Position numbers and translations under genes: made by a program | Shown: in pieces, positions 44,495-56,423 of the stretch | How positions within the stretch are numbered: the stretch's first letter is position 1 | How the letters are laid out: each line of letters begins with the position of its first letter | The notes under the pieces: model-generated | Told to the model about the DNA's origin: nothing | Databases searched by the model: none | The model's input: only the letters and a program-made list of their open reading frames with translations | Origin: Plasmodiophora brassicae | Lineage: Eukaryota > Endomyxa: Phytomyxea > Phytomyxea > Plasmodiophorida | DNA length: 64,000 bases | Reading direction: 5' to 3' | Assembly: GCA_036867785.1 (NCBI GenBank) | Contig: CP145413.1 | Span: 1,116,001-1,180,000 of the forward strand

Positions 44495-45703
44495 CTAGGG
44501 GAAGCCCACATGTGCATTGCGCGCATCGATAAAGATGAACTGGGAGGGCTTCTCGGCGTGCATGGCCAGCGCCTCGTGCATGGCCCGCGAAATGACGCAG
44601 CCCTTCTCGATGCACCCGTCCATGCCGACGTCGGCGTACCGCCGGCGATCCGCCTCGCTGCAGCTGGCCGTCAGGCCGAAGATGACGGATCGAGGGCGCC
44701 CGCCTCGCTGCTCGCCCTCGCGAATCATCCTGGTGGCCTCGCACCCGTCCAGGATCGGCAGCTGGACGTCCATCAAGATGACCGCGTACTGGTAGTCGCT
44801 GGCCATCTTGACGGCCGTCTCCCCGTCGGACGCCATGTCGCAGGCGTACCCGGACCGCTTCAGCGCCGCCTCCGTGATCTTCTGTGTGATCTTCAGGTCG
44901 TCGACCAGCAGCGCCCGGTTCTGCGGCGACGGCGGCCTGTTCACGATGAACGGCGGCGCGTTCGTCTGGGACGGCGCCGTCGTCGTTGCCGACCCTGCTG
45001 CGTCCGACGGCGCCCTGCCGTGCGACAGGCGGTCCTCCTTGGCGTCGTCGGTGTCCATGGCGCCCATGAAGATGTCGGGCAGGCTGTCCGGGTCGATGTG
45101 ATGCCGCCGTTTGATGCTCTGCACGTTCCTGGCGTTGATGAACACGAAATCCTGCAGGTTCTCCTTCGTGACCGCCAGCGCCTCGTGCATGGCCCGGGAC
45201 ACGATGCACCCCTTCTCGATGCAGCCGTCCATGCCCGCCTCGTTGTACCGCTCCAGGTCGGCATCCCGGCAGCTGCCCGTTAGGCCGTATATGATGGTGT
45301 GCGGCCGACGCCGCTCCCGTTCGTTCCTGCGGATCAGGACGGTGGCGTCGACGCCGTTCAGAACGGGCAGCTGGACGTCCATCAGGATGACCTGGTAATC
45401 GGTCTGGTTGGCCATCTCGACGGCCTGCTGCCCGTTGCTGGCCAGGTCGCACTGGTACCCGGCGCGATGCAGCGCTGCGGACGTGATCCGCTGCGTGATG
45501 ACGACGTCGTCGACCAGCAACGCGAGGCGCCTGCCGGACGCCGGGCCGGCGTGCGCCCGCGGTTTATGGTACAGGTCGACCTGGTCCGGGTCGCCGCAGA
45601 ACGCCGGGTCGACGACCGGCGACGCCGCCCGGCCCAGTGCGGGCGAGTGCGATTTCGCCGCCACCGATCGCAGCAGCGATGACATCGGTCGACCCAACGA
45701 CAA
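44495..45703 (-). CDS. Protein with two response-regulator receiver domains and no output domain
   Basis: Single exon, 402 residues. Two REC domains are arranged in tandem: the first around 'LALLVDDVVITQRIT' and 'QVILMDVQLPVLNG', the second around 'RALLVDDLKITQKIT' and 'AVILMDVQLPILDG'. Each has the acidic pair, the phospho-accepting Asp (MDVQLP), the conserved Thr ('GLTGSC', 'GLTASC') and a Lys in 'GMDGCIEKGC', where most receivers have KP. The Pro after that Lys is Gly in both. No kinase, DNA-binding or enzymatic domain is present; the tail is short. It probably acts as a phosphotransfer sink or a protein-binding switch in a hybrid-kinase pathway. The repeats are similar enough to suggest an internal duplication. 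Confidence 0.85.
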   Translation of the reverse strand: MSLGRPMSSLLRSVAAKSHSPALGRAASPVVDPAFCGDPDQVDLYHKPRAHAGPASGRRLALLVDDVVITQRITSAALHRAGYQCDLASNGQQAVEMANQTDYQVILMDVQLPVLNGVDATVLIRRNERERRRPHTIIYGLTGSCRDADLERYNEAGMDGCIEKGCIVSRAMHEALAVTKENLQDFVFINARNVQSIKRRHHIDPDSLPDIFMGAMDTDDAKEDRLSHGRAPSDAAGSATTTAPSQTNAPPFIVNRPPSPQNRALLVDDLKITQKITEAALKRSGYACDMASDGETAVKMASDYQYAVILMDVQLPILDGCEATRMIREGEQRGGRPRSVIFGLTASCSEADRRRYADVGMDGCIEKGCVISRAMHEALAMHAEKPSQFIFIDARNAHVGFP

Positions 45704-45880
45704 TGGGCAGCGTGCAACCGTGGCGCAGTTTTATAATTAGGGCGCGCACATTCGGCGACTCCGTCGCCGACGACTTGACCCGACGGCGCGGCGCGGCCCG
45801 AGAGCTGCAGCGCGGCGGCGCGCAGTGCCCGCCCGCCCTCCGCCTCCTGCTCAGAGTGCTCACAGGGGGGCTCCGTGACT

Positions 45881-45982
45881 GTGCGGACGGACAAACCCCG
45901 ACCCGAGTGGTGACCATTGTCCCTTCGGATGTGCGGGCGGACAAACTCCGACCCGCGTGTGTTAACCGTCGTTCCTTCGGAT
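45881..45982. repeat. Tandem duplication of the Rav1 gene 3' end
   Basis: Two ~51-base units: 45881-45930 and 45931-45982. Both begin GTGCGG(A/G)CGGACAAAC and end CCTTCGGAT. The second unit contains the last codons and stop of the DMXL/Rav1 gene (minus); the first is a diverged copy just beyond the stop. Confidence 0.7.
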
Positions 45983-48900
45983 GTATTTCACCGTGCCGTT
46001 CGTGCCGGCGCAGATCAGGTGGCCGGATGCCGTGACGTCGACGCAGGTGACGCCGAACGACGCGTGGAAGTACCGGCGCGCGTCGAACAGGGCGGGGAAT
46101 TCGGCGTGCAGGTCGAGCGTGGACGCATCCCAGATGCGGACGCAGCCGTCGCTGTCGCCCGAGATGATGGCGTCGTGCAGGTCGTCGAAGGCCAGGGCGG
46201 TGATGCGGCCGTGGTGCGCCTTGTCGACGTGGGCGACCGGTTGCGTCGGGGGCCCGCGCAGGTCGAACACGTCGAGGTGACCGGCGGAGTTCCCAGCGAC
46301 GAGTTGCTGGCGTCGGCCGACGTACGACAACGCGGCGACGCCCCGTTGTCCTCGTTGCCGACCTGTGAACCCGTTGACGAGGGACTGCCTTGGCGGCAGG
46401 AGCAGGTCCCAGAGACGGACGTTCGAGACGGTCTTGTTCTTGGACGTCCCACCGGTTGCGACCCTACCCCATCGTCGACGCGTTAGCCACACTGCTTAAC
46501 GACGAAACGGGCGGATGGACGGCGGCGTACACGCTCGGGGACGCGACGAATTCCGATGTCCAGCATCGGTCATGGGCTTCCCATGCTTGAAACGGGGCCA
46601 TCGTGCCGGCGTCGAACGAGTAGACCGCGGCGCCGCCGTTGGACTCGGTGACGGCGATTCGCGATCCCAACGAGGGGCGGTCGAAGCGCAGCGAGGTCAC
46701 CGTGCCCTCGAAGTCGACGGGTACTTTGTTCTCGGCGATCGGGCGGGGCTTGCCGAAGTGCCACGTGTACAATGACGATTGCGAGCTCGACACGTCTGGG
46801 GAAGCGGACCTGCATCAGCATTTGCCCAGACAGGGCATCGAGGATGGAAACAGGCTTACAAACGGGGAGCGCAGGGTGGGCGATCAGGGACGAGCACGCC
46901 AGGTCGGGCGTGACGGACGACAGTGGCTGTTGAAGATCGGCGTTAGGCGAGGGCGTACCTTCCGATTGTACAGGCGCACCAACGCTGTCTTCGGAGACGC
47001 TCGCTGTCATCCGGTGGTACACGGGACTGCTGCGAAACAGGCGCTCGCCGAGCGGGACAGGAACCGAAGACGGCAGCGCGGCGGGAACGTCGGGTAAAAC
47101 CAGATGCGCACGCAGCAGGGGCACCGGGAACATATACCTTCGAACGATAACTCAGACGTCCTGCAACGTGCGACCGGTTCCGCCCACGTACTCATCGTAT
47201 GCTGCAGCGGAGCGCTCCTCTAGCGAGTCGAACCGATGCCGGCATCCTTCCTGGAGGACAGGCGGGCCTGAGTCGTGTCATAGCGACAACGTAGACAGGG
47301 CAGACTAACCCAGGAGGGCAGCTCGTCCTCTAGGAGCTCGTGCGAGTCCCGTGATCGCGTCCGGAACCGGAGCGCCGACTCCAGGTTGATTTCGCGGATC
47401 GATTTGCGAACGGCCACCGCTAACGAGGACGGGTCGCATCGATTGAAAGCAACGCCGACGACGAGCTCAGAAGGCAAGCGGAAGATCTGGAAGCAGGCTG
47501 TCATTATTGTTGCAACAAGAGACATTGGAACACAACCCACATCAACAGGGCGGAAGAAAGGTCCAGTGGAGCAAACGTTCTCAATGTCTGTTGCTAAGCA
47601 AGAGGCAACCCGTTGTGCATCAGTGGAGACGAACAGGTGGTGCAGGGGGCTGGTCAGGGGTGCTATACTAATAAGAGGGCTGGCCTGTGCCTTCGTGAAG
47701 CCATCGTAACGTACCTGGCGAACGCAGCGGCGCGAGGACAGTCTCGAGCGACACACCCGATCGTGTCAGGACACGGCAATGATCCAGGGCATCACGAACA
47801 AAGTGGATAAGGTCCTGAAACCAACGTTGAGACGCATAGTTTGGATTCGTTGCATGTAGAACAGTGACTAACGACGGTCATTTCATGGCAAAGGGCCCGC
47901 ATCGCTGATATCAAACCATTGACGTCGTCGTACGATTCGTGATCGACAGGTGGCATCGCCTTGCTGACTAGAATCTCTACCATGCGGGACAGGCAAAGGC
48001 ATTCCAGAAGGCGCTGCAGTACCTTAACAATCTCAGGGTCCGAATATGGCGAGTCAACAATGGATTCGATTGGTGACGGGTCAGCATCATTGGGGCGACT
48101 CCACGTCTCAGACCTGTCCTCCCCAAACGCTTCGACCATGGCGTCCGACCTCACGCGAAGCAGGCGCACAAGCAGAGCAAGGTCGTGTCGACTGATCAGA
48201 AACGCGCCTGTCCACAATGCGGCGCTGGCGCGGTACGACGTCGGCGAGGAACGAATGGCGCGGCACGCATCCCGAATGGAATCTCGATAGCGGTATGCCA
48301 GGTCCAAGTCTGACGATTGGAATACTCTCGTCATGACCCTGAGGATATCGCTAAGACATCCATCAACGGCAAAGAAGCGGTGCGATCGTTGAAACAGCTC
48401 GAGCGGTTTGCGCACGACTTCCGCTGGCAGGCCTACGAAACGCGAGATTCCTTCGATATCCTCGGAAAGGACTTTGGAAGATGCTGCACGAACAGACAAC
48501 GCCGATCGTGCAAATCGCAAGAGGAACGGATGTCCCGTGTACCGATCCCGGTCCTTCAGAAGGTTGACGATGGCTAGGAACGGCCATCCCCGTTGAGCAT
48601 ATCCAGACGCACACTCTAGCACAGGGGGAGGCTCCTTTCCGATTGCGTTAAGAAGGGAATGAACATCAGGCCGAAACGTAGAGGCGTTGTCGTCAACGAC
48701 CGTAAGGCACTGGATCGATTCTTCCCACTGCCCGCATAGCCAGTGCACGATATGCTGCATCCACTGATTGTGGGAGGCAACGCTCTCAGGAAGGATATCC
48801 TGAAGAATTTCGTATCGGAATGTGCCTAAACGAGACCCACACTGGACATACCTCTTTCAGGATCTGAGCGATCAGCGGCGAATCGGCGCCACCCACAAGC

Positions 48901-51900
48901 CGACATATAACAAGGGCAAGCTGTGGGTCATGCATGTTTCGCAGGCACACTGCTACTGCGTCCTGAAGACTCTCAGCCAAGATGAACAGAGCAATTGCAG
49001 ACCAGAACCTGCGAATTCGCTAATTAAGCAAATAAAAGACCAGCGTGCACGACGTGCCCTCACTTTCGGGTAGATACAAACTCGAAGGCATTCTTGATAG
49101 CGGCACTGCGCCTAACCTCGACATACTCATTCAGGCTGAAAATACACGACGGTACACAGGCTTACCAACGAGCATCGTTGAAGTCCCGCGAAAAAAAATC
49201 CCACATTAGACGTTGGCCAGGGGACGATTTTAGCAATGCCAGGAACACAGACTTCTTGCCCAGCATCATATACCACAGCATGGCGCGAAGAGGGTTGCGA
49301 TCCTCCACAAACTGGTTCTTGGCAATGAATTCAACGACCCTGCGAAGCTCAGGGACCGACGTCAACCAGTACCCTGCTCCAAGGGCTTGGAACGCGTTCC
49401 AGTCGGGAATCGAGGGCGGAAAACACAGATGAGCCAGGGCGCTCTGTGACGATGAATGAAGTGCCCATGCAATGTCGACCTCGTCAAGCTGTGGCACCCT
49501 TCGCGATTGATGTGCGACCCGTTCGAATTCAAACAGGCGAGCCGCGACCATAAAGCGAGTTCCAGATATGTCCAAGTCTGCAGAATCTTGTTTAAGGCGC
49601 AGCAGCGTCCTAGCGACCACGACCAGTTGAAGGTTTTCTGGAGGCGTCAGCAAATGAATAGAACGCATGGTCAACGCTTCCGTTAAATCTGCCAGGTCCT
49701 TCTCCGAGAATGACACATGTTCCCTAGAGATGCTCGAATCTAACAAGACAGATAATGGAATCGCAGGAGCCATATCGTTTTGTTCCGTCACCGAATCAAT
49801 AACCATTGATACGATAGTCTCGACCATCTCAGAGTGCCCCGTCATGAGCAGTTCCGTCAACAGGGACGGGTGGTAGACAGGTACAGGCATAATCGAAGTG
49901 ATGGAATCGCCTGACAGCATGGACTCCACAACGACCATGTATCGGCCGGCAGCAATGAGAAGCGTGCCCGATTGCGAGCACGCCAACGCCGTAATCTGGC
50001 GACCAGATAGCAACGGGTGAGGAAGGTCGACACGGGCCTCGATTGTCTGCCAACGAAGCGACATGAATTCATGGTCACGCAGGACATGGTCTCGATTTGG
50101 CATGTGCATTTTAACGGAAAGCGACGTATCTGATGCCCTATCAACAGAAACCAACCGCAACAGACAGTCGCCGAGGTCAGCCCATCGAAGATAACTGGAT
50201 TGCGATTCCAAAGAATGAACAAAACGCAACGAAGGTGCTGTGGGGTCAACTTCCCAGACGGTAATCGTTACGCCACTCAGTACGGCGATTCTGTCAGCGA
50301 GCGGATCAAACGCAATGTCAACGATCGGGTCAGATAGCGTCCTCGACACAGGATGCTCAGTCCATTGCCAATCCGTCATCGATACGGACCAAAACTTGAG
50401 GTTCCGTCCTGAGCCGATGCACAGCCCTCCCAAGAGGCCGTCATCGTATAAGGCAAAGTCGAACGCGTCGATGGGTTCAGGGGCTGCAAGCTCTGAGACA
50501 TGACGAACGATCGGCGTCGATGATGGCACAGAGTATATGACCACCACATTGCGATAAACTACAGCAAGGAAAGGTTGGGAGCCTTTCTTTACCACACGTA
50601 AACCAACAAATGTCTCTCCATTCTGGACTCCTTCCAGAGGCGTTACTGTCCAACGCCCATTGGACGAACGAGAAAGAATGCAAACCGAAACACAATCGAC
50701 CGCTTGCCTGACCGTGAATAGGGCCGGCTCGCAAGGGTGCCAGTAAAGGTATTGAAATGGGCCCGGGAAGTCTGCGACGAGAAGCAGGCCTTCGCCGTGG
50801 GATTGGAATTCCAACGGGGACAAAGGGTGCAGACGGGCCATTTGCCAGATTACGACACGGCCCGAGTCGTCTCGGGAAGCAACGAAAGGTAGATCCTTGG
50901 AGCATTGTACGTCTCGAATCGGCGCAACATGACCTCCAGTGCTGGTTAGTCTTGAGACGATTCGATCCGGAACAGAAATCGATTCACAATCGATGCGTCC
51001 ATCAATATCAACGCCAGTGGCAAAGACGGTCTCGGGTTGAGGTTGCATTGCACCGGGCGCGACGTCAGACGGTGGACTTTCCCAGGAGCAGGGACGACTG
51101 AAGCATGCAGAGCAATGCAGAATAAACAATGACTTGTCAAGATGGTTCCATCCTGGCAACGAAATTCGATAAAACTCCAGAACGCGGACGACTGGACGCG
51201 GTTGAATAAAAGCACCGTCGACACAGGTGATGATCAAATGGCCGCTGTTATCAACAGTGGCGACCCAAAGAAGGCGTGTTTGGCGAGCATGCCCGTTTGA
51301 CGCATCCGCCACCGGCCTTTCAGTTGCCAAGCGGCGTTTCCTCATGACGATGAATGACGCACCCAGGATGTCGCTATACCTGGAGACGGCGACGAAGCCC
51401 CCATCAGCAAGTTCAATGTATAGAGTCGCGAACCCTCGCGAGTAAACAAACAATGCGTTCCTCAATGTCGCGTCAGTGCACCATTCCATCGTTGCTGTCG
51501 GACCGCCGATGGGGAACGACGATTTCAACTGAAGCGTGGGTGCTTTCATGCACATGATAGATACAGATTCCGAGGTTCGGAAGGCCAAGTGCCGAGAGTC
51601 AGGCGACGGATGCAGTCTTCCGGTACTGGAACCATTCCAGACACGAATTGCAGGATCATCGTTGGAGTCGTCACGAGCCCAGATGCCCTCTTCGTCCGCG
51701 TAAAGGATCCGGTTACCACTTCCCAGAGCGACCGCTACGACGTTGGTGGCCAACGGAAATGATGCGGAATCTTCGACACGACCGTCGTCTAGGTACTTCA
51801 ACGTGGCCAGGAATAGGCTACCAGTAGACTTGTCGACATAGACAGCCGCCACTCGAGACCGATCGGCATCAAGGGCGACAACATCGCCACCAACCGCAAC

Positions 51901-52044
51901 GACGCAGCGGGCGCCCCGACCGGGAACCCAGACAATGACGTGGTCACCGCGTCCCACAACAACCCTGTCGGTGCCCGGCACGCAACATGACAGCTGTTGC
52001 GATGTCGCGCCGCCCCATGACCCCACAAAGGCCTTCCTCGTCAT
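45962..52044 (-). CDS. RAV1: DMXL/Rabconnectin-3 (Rav1) WD-repeat protein, V-ATPase assembly factor
   Basis: Scaffold of the RAVE/rabconnectin complex, which reattaches V1 to Vo on endomembranes. The first exon (960 residues) holds two N-terminal propellers ('DDSGRVVIWQMARLHPLSP', 'LYWHPCEPALFTV') and the start of the Rav1 helical domain. That domain shows the diagnostic 'GYWLTSVPELRRVVEFIAK', 'NPLRAMLWYMMLGKKSVFLA' and 'FFSRDFNDARW'. Introns then lead to 'SAAIKNAFEF', 'ILAESLQDAVAVCLRNMHDP' and a long alpha-solenoid. The C-terminal propeller matches DMXL closely: 'NVRLWDLLLPPRQSLVNGF', 'GNSAGHLDVFDLRG', 'ISGDSDGCVRIWDAST', ending '...GTVKYIRRNDG'. Exon joins between about 46500 and 47800 were followed only in part. 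Its start lies 107 bases from that of STN1 on the other strand. Confidence 0.88.
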
Positions 52045-52151
52045 CTGCTCGGCAATGGCCCCATGGCAGTCTGCAACCGCGGGGCCTGCAAAAATCGGAA
52101 CTACAGGTCCGTGCGTGTGTTTTGTGGAGCGCAGCGCGCGACACCCATTCC

Positions 52152-53413
52152 ATGCGACAGCAGGAGCTGCCGTTCTCTTACTGGGGGCTGCAATCCACCT
52201 ACTGGTCCTTCGTGCGCATTCTTATTTGCGACATATATCGACTGGGGGCCTTCCGTGAGCATCCTGGTCAGGCCGCGGGCTGACGTGCACAACTGCTGCT
52301 ATATGATTGTGGTGTCAGGCTGCAGTTTCTCGCTGTGCGGCCGCCCGATTCAGCGCGTCTGTATCGTCGGCGTTATCGTCGAGGCGCGCCTGCATGCGAC
52401 AAACCTGGTCGTCATGATCGACGACGGGACGGGTATTATATCGGCGACGTACTGGTTTAATGAACCAGGTAGCTGTGCGGATCACCTTGCTCTTGGCAAC
52501 CGGGTCCTCGTACATGGTCGACTGTCGACGTATAGAAATGAGCCCCAAATCCAGATCACATCTTCAGGTATCATCTATGTTATGTCATTCCTTAATACTG
52601 CGTTAATATGCGTTTGAGGTAGGTATCCTTCATGACCCAAATGCCGAAGTTCTTCACTGGATCCAAGCGGTTCATTTGTACCAAACCGTGTACAGTCAGC
52701 CAGATGCCGTTGCAGACTCTGTTAGGAGGACTATCGAGTCGTCGGCACCTTCGTTTACTTCTGCCCAGAGCACGAACTTGTCGGTCGGCACAGCCTTGCC
52801 TGGAACAGCATTCTCAAACGTTTCTTTGTAGGCCTTCCACTGCATCTGATGATCTGCGGAAATGCTGCATGCGTCTGTTCTCGCATGGAAACGCGCTTGC
52901 ATTCGCAGATATTTGTAATGACGATAACGTCGTCATGAAAGCCGCCGCCACCTTGAATTGCAGCGCATCCCCGAATGACATTGCTTTGGTACCTGGCGTG
53001 AGATTGCCTAGTGGTCGGAGGCAGGCTAAGCGTAAAGCATGCAGGCTGTCGCGAGAGCAATTGCCCAATGTGTTGCTCGTGGGCATTTGATCCAAGTTTG
53101 TGAAGGTCGCGACGAATACATGCTCCTGGACGCCAAGGCCCACCTTGCTGATCCTATTGTCCAAATCCTGCGGCACCAAAACCAGGTACGCGTCCGACGA
53201 TTCCCAGTGCCGCATAGAGTTCCTGACGTGGAATAGATTACCGTTTCCCAGTTGCGATCGCAGCTGTGCTCTCATCCACGTTACCGCGGGGTCAGCTTGG
53301 AATCTATCAAAGAAGCGATCAGATACCTCCAGTCTTTAGGAACCGTTAGCCTCGATTCAACAAACAAATACATCACGCTGTTATCATACGCCCACGTACG
53401 CGTTGCGTCGTAA
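52152..53413 (+). CDS. STN1: STN1, telomere-capping CST complex subunit
   Basis: Binds telomeric single-stranded DNA with CTC1 and TEN1 and recruits polymerase alpha-primase. The start at 52152 leads into 'YWGLQSTYWSFVRILICDIY', the family's 'WGLDPVF..F.KLYI.DI' helix. A 64-base intron joins 'LGAFR' to 'CSFSLCGRPIQRV'. The OB fold follows: 'VCIVGVIVEARLHATNLVVM', 'IDDGTGIISATYWF', 'GNRVLVHGRLSTYRNEPQI'. A 40-base intron leads to 'ILHDPNAEVLHWIQAVHLY' and 'QTVYSQPD', equal to the human 'DPVWNIQIARMLELPTIYRKVYDQPF' helix. Two winged-helix modules end the protein: 'AIAQCVARGHLIQVCEG' and 'SIKEAIRYLQSLGTVSLDST'. The joins between about 52815 and 53040 are not settled. Family members are hard to find in protists, so this is a useful call. 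Confidence 0.75.
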
Positions 53414-53444
53414 CCGCAGGAGTACAAACTTATAGAGTACGTAT

Positions 53445-55386
53445 TTATCTCTTCGCAGACGTCTCCGCTTGGCCAACGCCTTCCGAAATTGCCGTCTCGT
53501 TTACGGGCCAGCCAGTCGACACGAACAAGTCGAAGATCCTGTTCGTCTTGTTGACGTCAATCCGGAGGAGTTGGGATGGCACCGCGTTGAGCAGCCCTCG
53601 ACTTGAGCTCTCCTTGACAATGCGATCTTTCAGCGCCTTCAGTTGCAGAGGTTCAAGTCGAAGTTTCGTGCACAGAGCAATCTCGTGTGCGTTCAAGGCC
53701 TCGAAGCCCGGCTTGGACCGATCCAGCTGCCACGATGGGGATGCAGCAGTGCGGCGGGATACATCCTCCATCGGCTTCGGTGGTGCCCCTTCATCGTCGG
53801 CCTTGGATACTTCATTATCAGCACTCAAGCGCCGCCTCCGAGAAGATCCAGTCTGCTAACTTAAGTCTTAGCAGAGATGCTGACAGAGCCCGGTGCCTTC
53901 CAACTTACCAATTTCGGCCCCATCGATAGATAATCGACTTTGTCCTTGTCCTTGCGAAGCACTTTGTTTGCTTCGCGCTTCTTCTTTTCGATTTCATATT
54001 GAACACTTTCGCTAAGAGTTTGAATGCCCATTAGCCTGTGTTCCTGCAACTGTTCAATACGCTTCCGCAAACGGTTCTCATTGATGAGCCCTGCAAAGGG
54101 AAGTCAGGGACGCCCACTCTGGTATAGCGTGCGCCCGTACCCTGAATGAATTTCGCATGGTCTTCTTTGCTCTGAAACCGGGCAAAGCAGGCCATCTTCT
54201 GGCACAGATCGCGCTCTTCGCGACTGCGCTTTCGTCCCTAAAGACAGGAGATCAGCATCACCGTACGAAAGACCCTCGACGTGCAGTGCATACACTCGGT
54301 ATAAGAAGCTCACGGTCCAATATGAAATCCTTTCGACGCTGCCTTTCATCCAGCGTCTTGTTATAGATCGCGATGACGTCCAGCTTCAGACGTCGTTCTT
54401 CAGGGGAATCAGTCGGCAGGAACTCCATATCCGACAGGTACTTCTCGGCCTCGTTATCGTATTCCGTGTCGAAATCGCCTGATCCATGAGATCAGCACAA
54501 CCATCCATACGAACATAGGCAGCGTAACGAACCTCGCTTGGCGCAATACCCCACCATTCGCGCCAGGCTCTCCTGCGCTTTCGCAGGCGGCGCAGTCGAC
54601 GGTTTCGCGCTGCCTGCTTTCTTGCCCATCGACGCTGATGCCGGTTCCGCTCCCGGCTCCGACAGAATCGACAGTCTCCTGTCGATTGGGACGCTAACTG
54701 GACCATCCTTCTTATAGTCCTACACCGACCCGCTAAGCTTAAGAGTTCGATATTCCCGACAATGCCGCGCGTCGTACCTTGAAATCAAGAAGTGGGGCAT
54801 CCATCTGAGGGAGCGGTGCCGTCGCACCAGACAGATACACTGCAGTGTAATGCGCCTGGCACTTCTGTTTGGATTTCGTGCCGACGTATTCAGCGATGTC
54901 GGCCCAGTTCCCAAAGCCGCACGCCACGATGCCTTCGAGCAGCAAGCGCTCTTCGTCGGCGCCCCAATCCCGATCAAAAATCGGTTCGCTGATATACTCG
55001 ATGACGCGATACGGGTGGTCGTTCTTATGCGACAGCATTTCCACGCCCGTTGAGAAGCATTCCAAGCAGAGGTCGAAATCGGTGCATTCAGCGCACCGGA
55101 TTCGAACGGTCGTAGAAATATCCTTCCGGCAATAATCGCATTCGTAACGATTCGCACCGGCTGCAAACCCGAACCATGAGCGGTCGATCGAAACGCCACA
55201 ACCGACCACGACGATACCTTTCTTCTTGGGCGGTTCGACCACTTCCGGCACTTCCGGTTCGGGAGCTGCCGGCGCACTCGCCCGCCGCTGTCGTTTCTGT
55301 TCGCGTCTGTGAAAACTGTCAGCGGATGACGATATCGTCGTGAGCGTCGCGATCGCCTCACCCATCCGTGTCGCCCATCGCGGCAC
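53445..55386 (-). CDS. ADA2: ADA2, SAGA/ADA transcriptional coactivator adaptor
   Basis: Links Gcn5 to nucleosomes and stimulates histone acetylation. Domain order is standard. A ZZ zinc finger comes first ('YECDYCRKDISTTVRIRCAE', 'DFDLCLECFSTG', 'HPYRV'). A SANT domain follows ('WGADEERLLLEGIVACGFGN', 'WADIAEYVGTKSKQKCQAHY'). After introns come the ADA boxes ('DFDTEYDNEAEKYLSDMEFL', 'ERRLKLDVIAIYNKTLDERQ', 'EERDLCQKMACFARFQSKED', 'GLINENRLRKRIEQLQEHRL'). A SWIRM domain ends it ('PGFEALNAHEIALCTKLRLE', 'LRIDVNKTNRIFDLFVSTGW'). Introns of about 52-60 bases restore frame at each step. The stop is 32 bases past the STN1 stop on the other strand, so the two genes are convergent. The start at 55386 is the first ATG; one eight codons later is equally possible. 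Confidence 0.92.
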
Positions 55387-56423
55387 ACCGACCTACCGCG
55401 CACTGAACTGCTTCCGCAAAACTCCGTGACCATGACATACATCTCGCCAAGCAGGGCCTGTGAACACGACTAGGCACAAGCGAACAGGCGGCTGTGTACA
55501 CACGAAGGACGTCCTCGGGTGGCATAGGTTGCGATCACGCAAACGTGTCCGCTGCTGGGAAGGTCGACACGGATTTTGGCCAGAGGTCAGCGAAGATCAA
55601 GGCGCGTTTGCTGGACAACTGATGACAGGGCACACTCAATCTCGACGGAGTCCAGTTTCTTGCGAAGGAGTATAGGACCTTGGGGCTTCGTAAATGTCTG
55701 GCGCCGCGACACCTCGTTGCAGATACGTTCAACGCCGGTCAGTGTCGCACGGGACGGAGGTCGCTCTTAGTTTCTCGTACCGTGATGGTGGTGACGCCGA
55801 CAAGGATCGACAACGCCAGGCCTGGTGCCGCCATCTCGAGGTGCAGTATCGCGAATGCGAACATCACAGGCGGCAACGACACTGAGGTGATAGTGTCCAT
55901 TGATTTCAACCAGGAATGAACGTGGAGGTGTGCAGTGTTCACTGCATCGACTACCATAGCAGCGACTAACCGATCATCCGCTTCGTAAGCAACCCGTTCG
56001 CAACGGCAGCGAAATGGCATCACCTTCGTAGGCAACACGGTCGACTGCAGGTCTGCGCCATACTAAATGTGAGGTCGGCCATTGCAGGATCCAATCCAGA
56101 GCACTGCAGAACGACGAGACGCGCCAATACATAAAGTTCCGCTTCCGGGGCGAACCAGCAACCGCAGCAGCAACCGAGGCCATGATAAACCGACCCGAGA
56201 ACCAAATGAATCGGATCCGGATGAAGGTCGAGTAGGCCAGCGTGGTGCCGGTCGAATCATACATTGCCCGTGAATCGCAGGTAGTATACAGAAATAGTGA
56301 GGTTTGTGTGTCGAACGACGGCATATGTACCGGCATAAACTTGACATTCAATAGTCATCCAAGGAGTTCTGATTCGATGTGCTAGGCAACGGGAAGTTGA
56401 GTATGCACCAGTGACAGAGGGGA
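55387..56423. other. Unassigned ~1 kb region
   Basis: Several open frames of 60-125 codons on the minus strand (for example 55739-56038 and 55974-56351), with hydrophobic stretches such as 'SVSLPPVMFAFAILHLEMAA'. They could be exons of a small membrane-protein gene, but I could not join them convincingly. No RNA or repeat was recognised. Confidence 0.3.

Noticed and set aside
44427-45452. Alternative minus-strand frame of 341 codons
   Set aside because: Shadow frame inside the tandem receiver gene, with the low-complexity Arg/Gly/Ala composition expected of an off-frame translation of GC-rich coding DNA.
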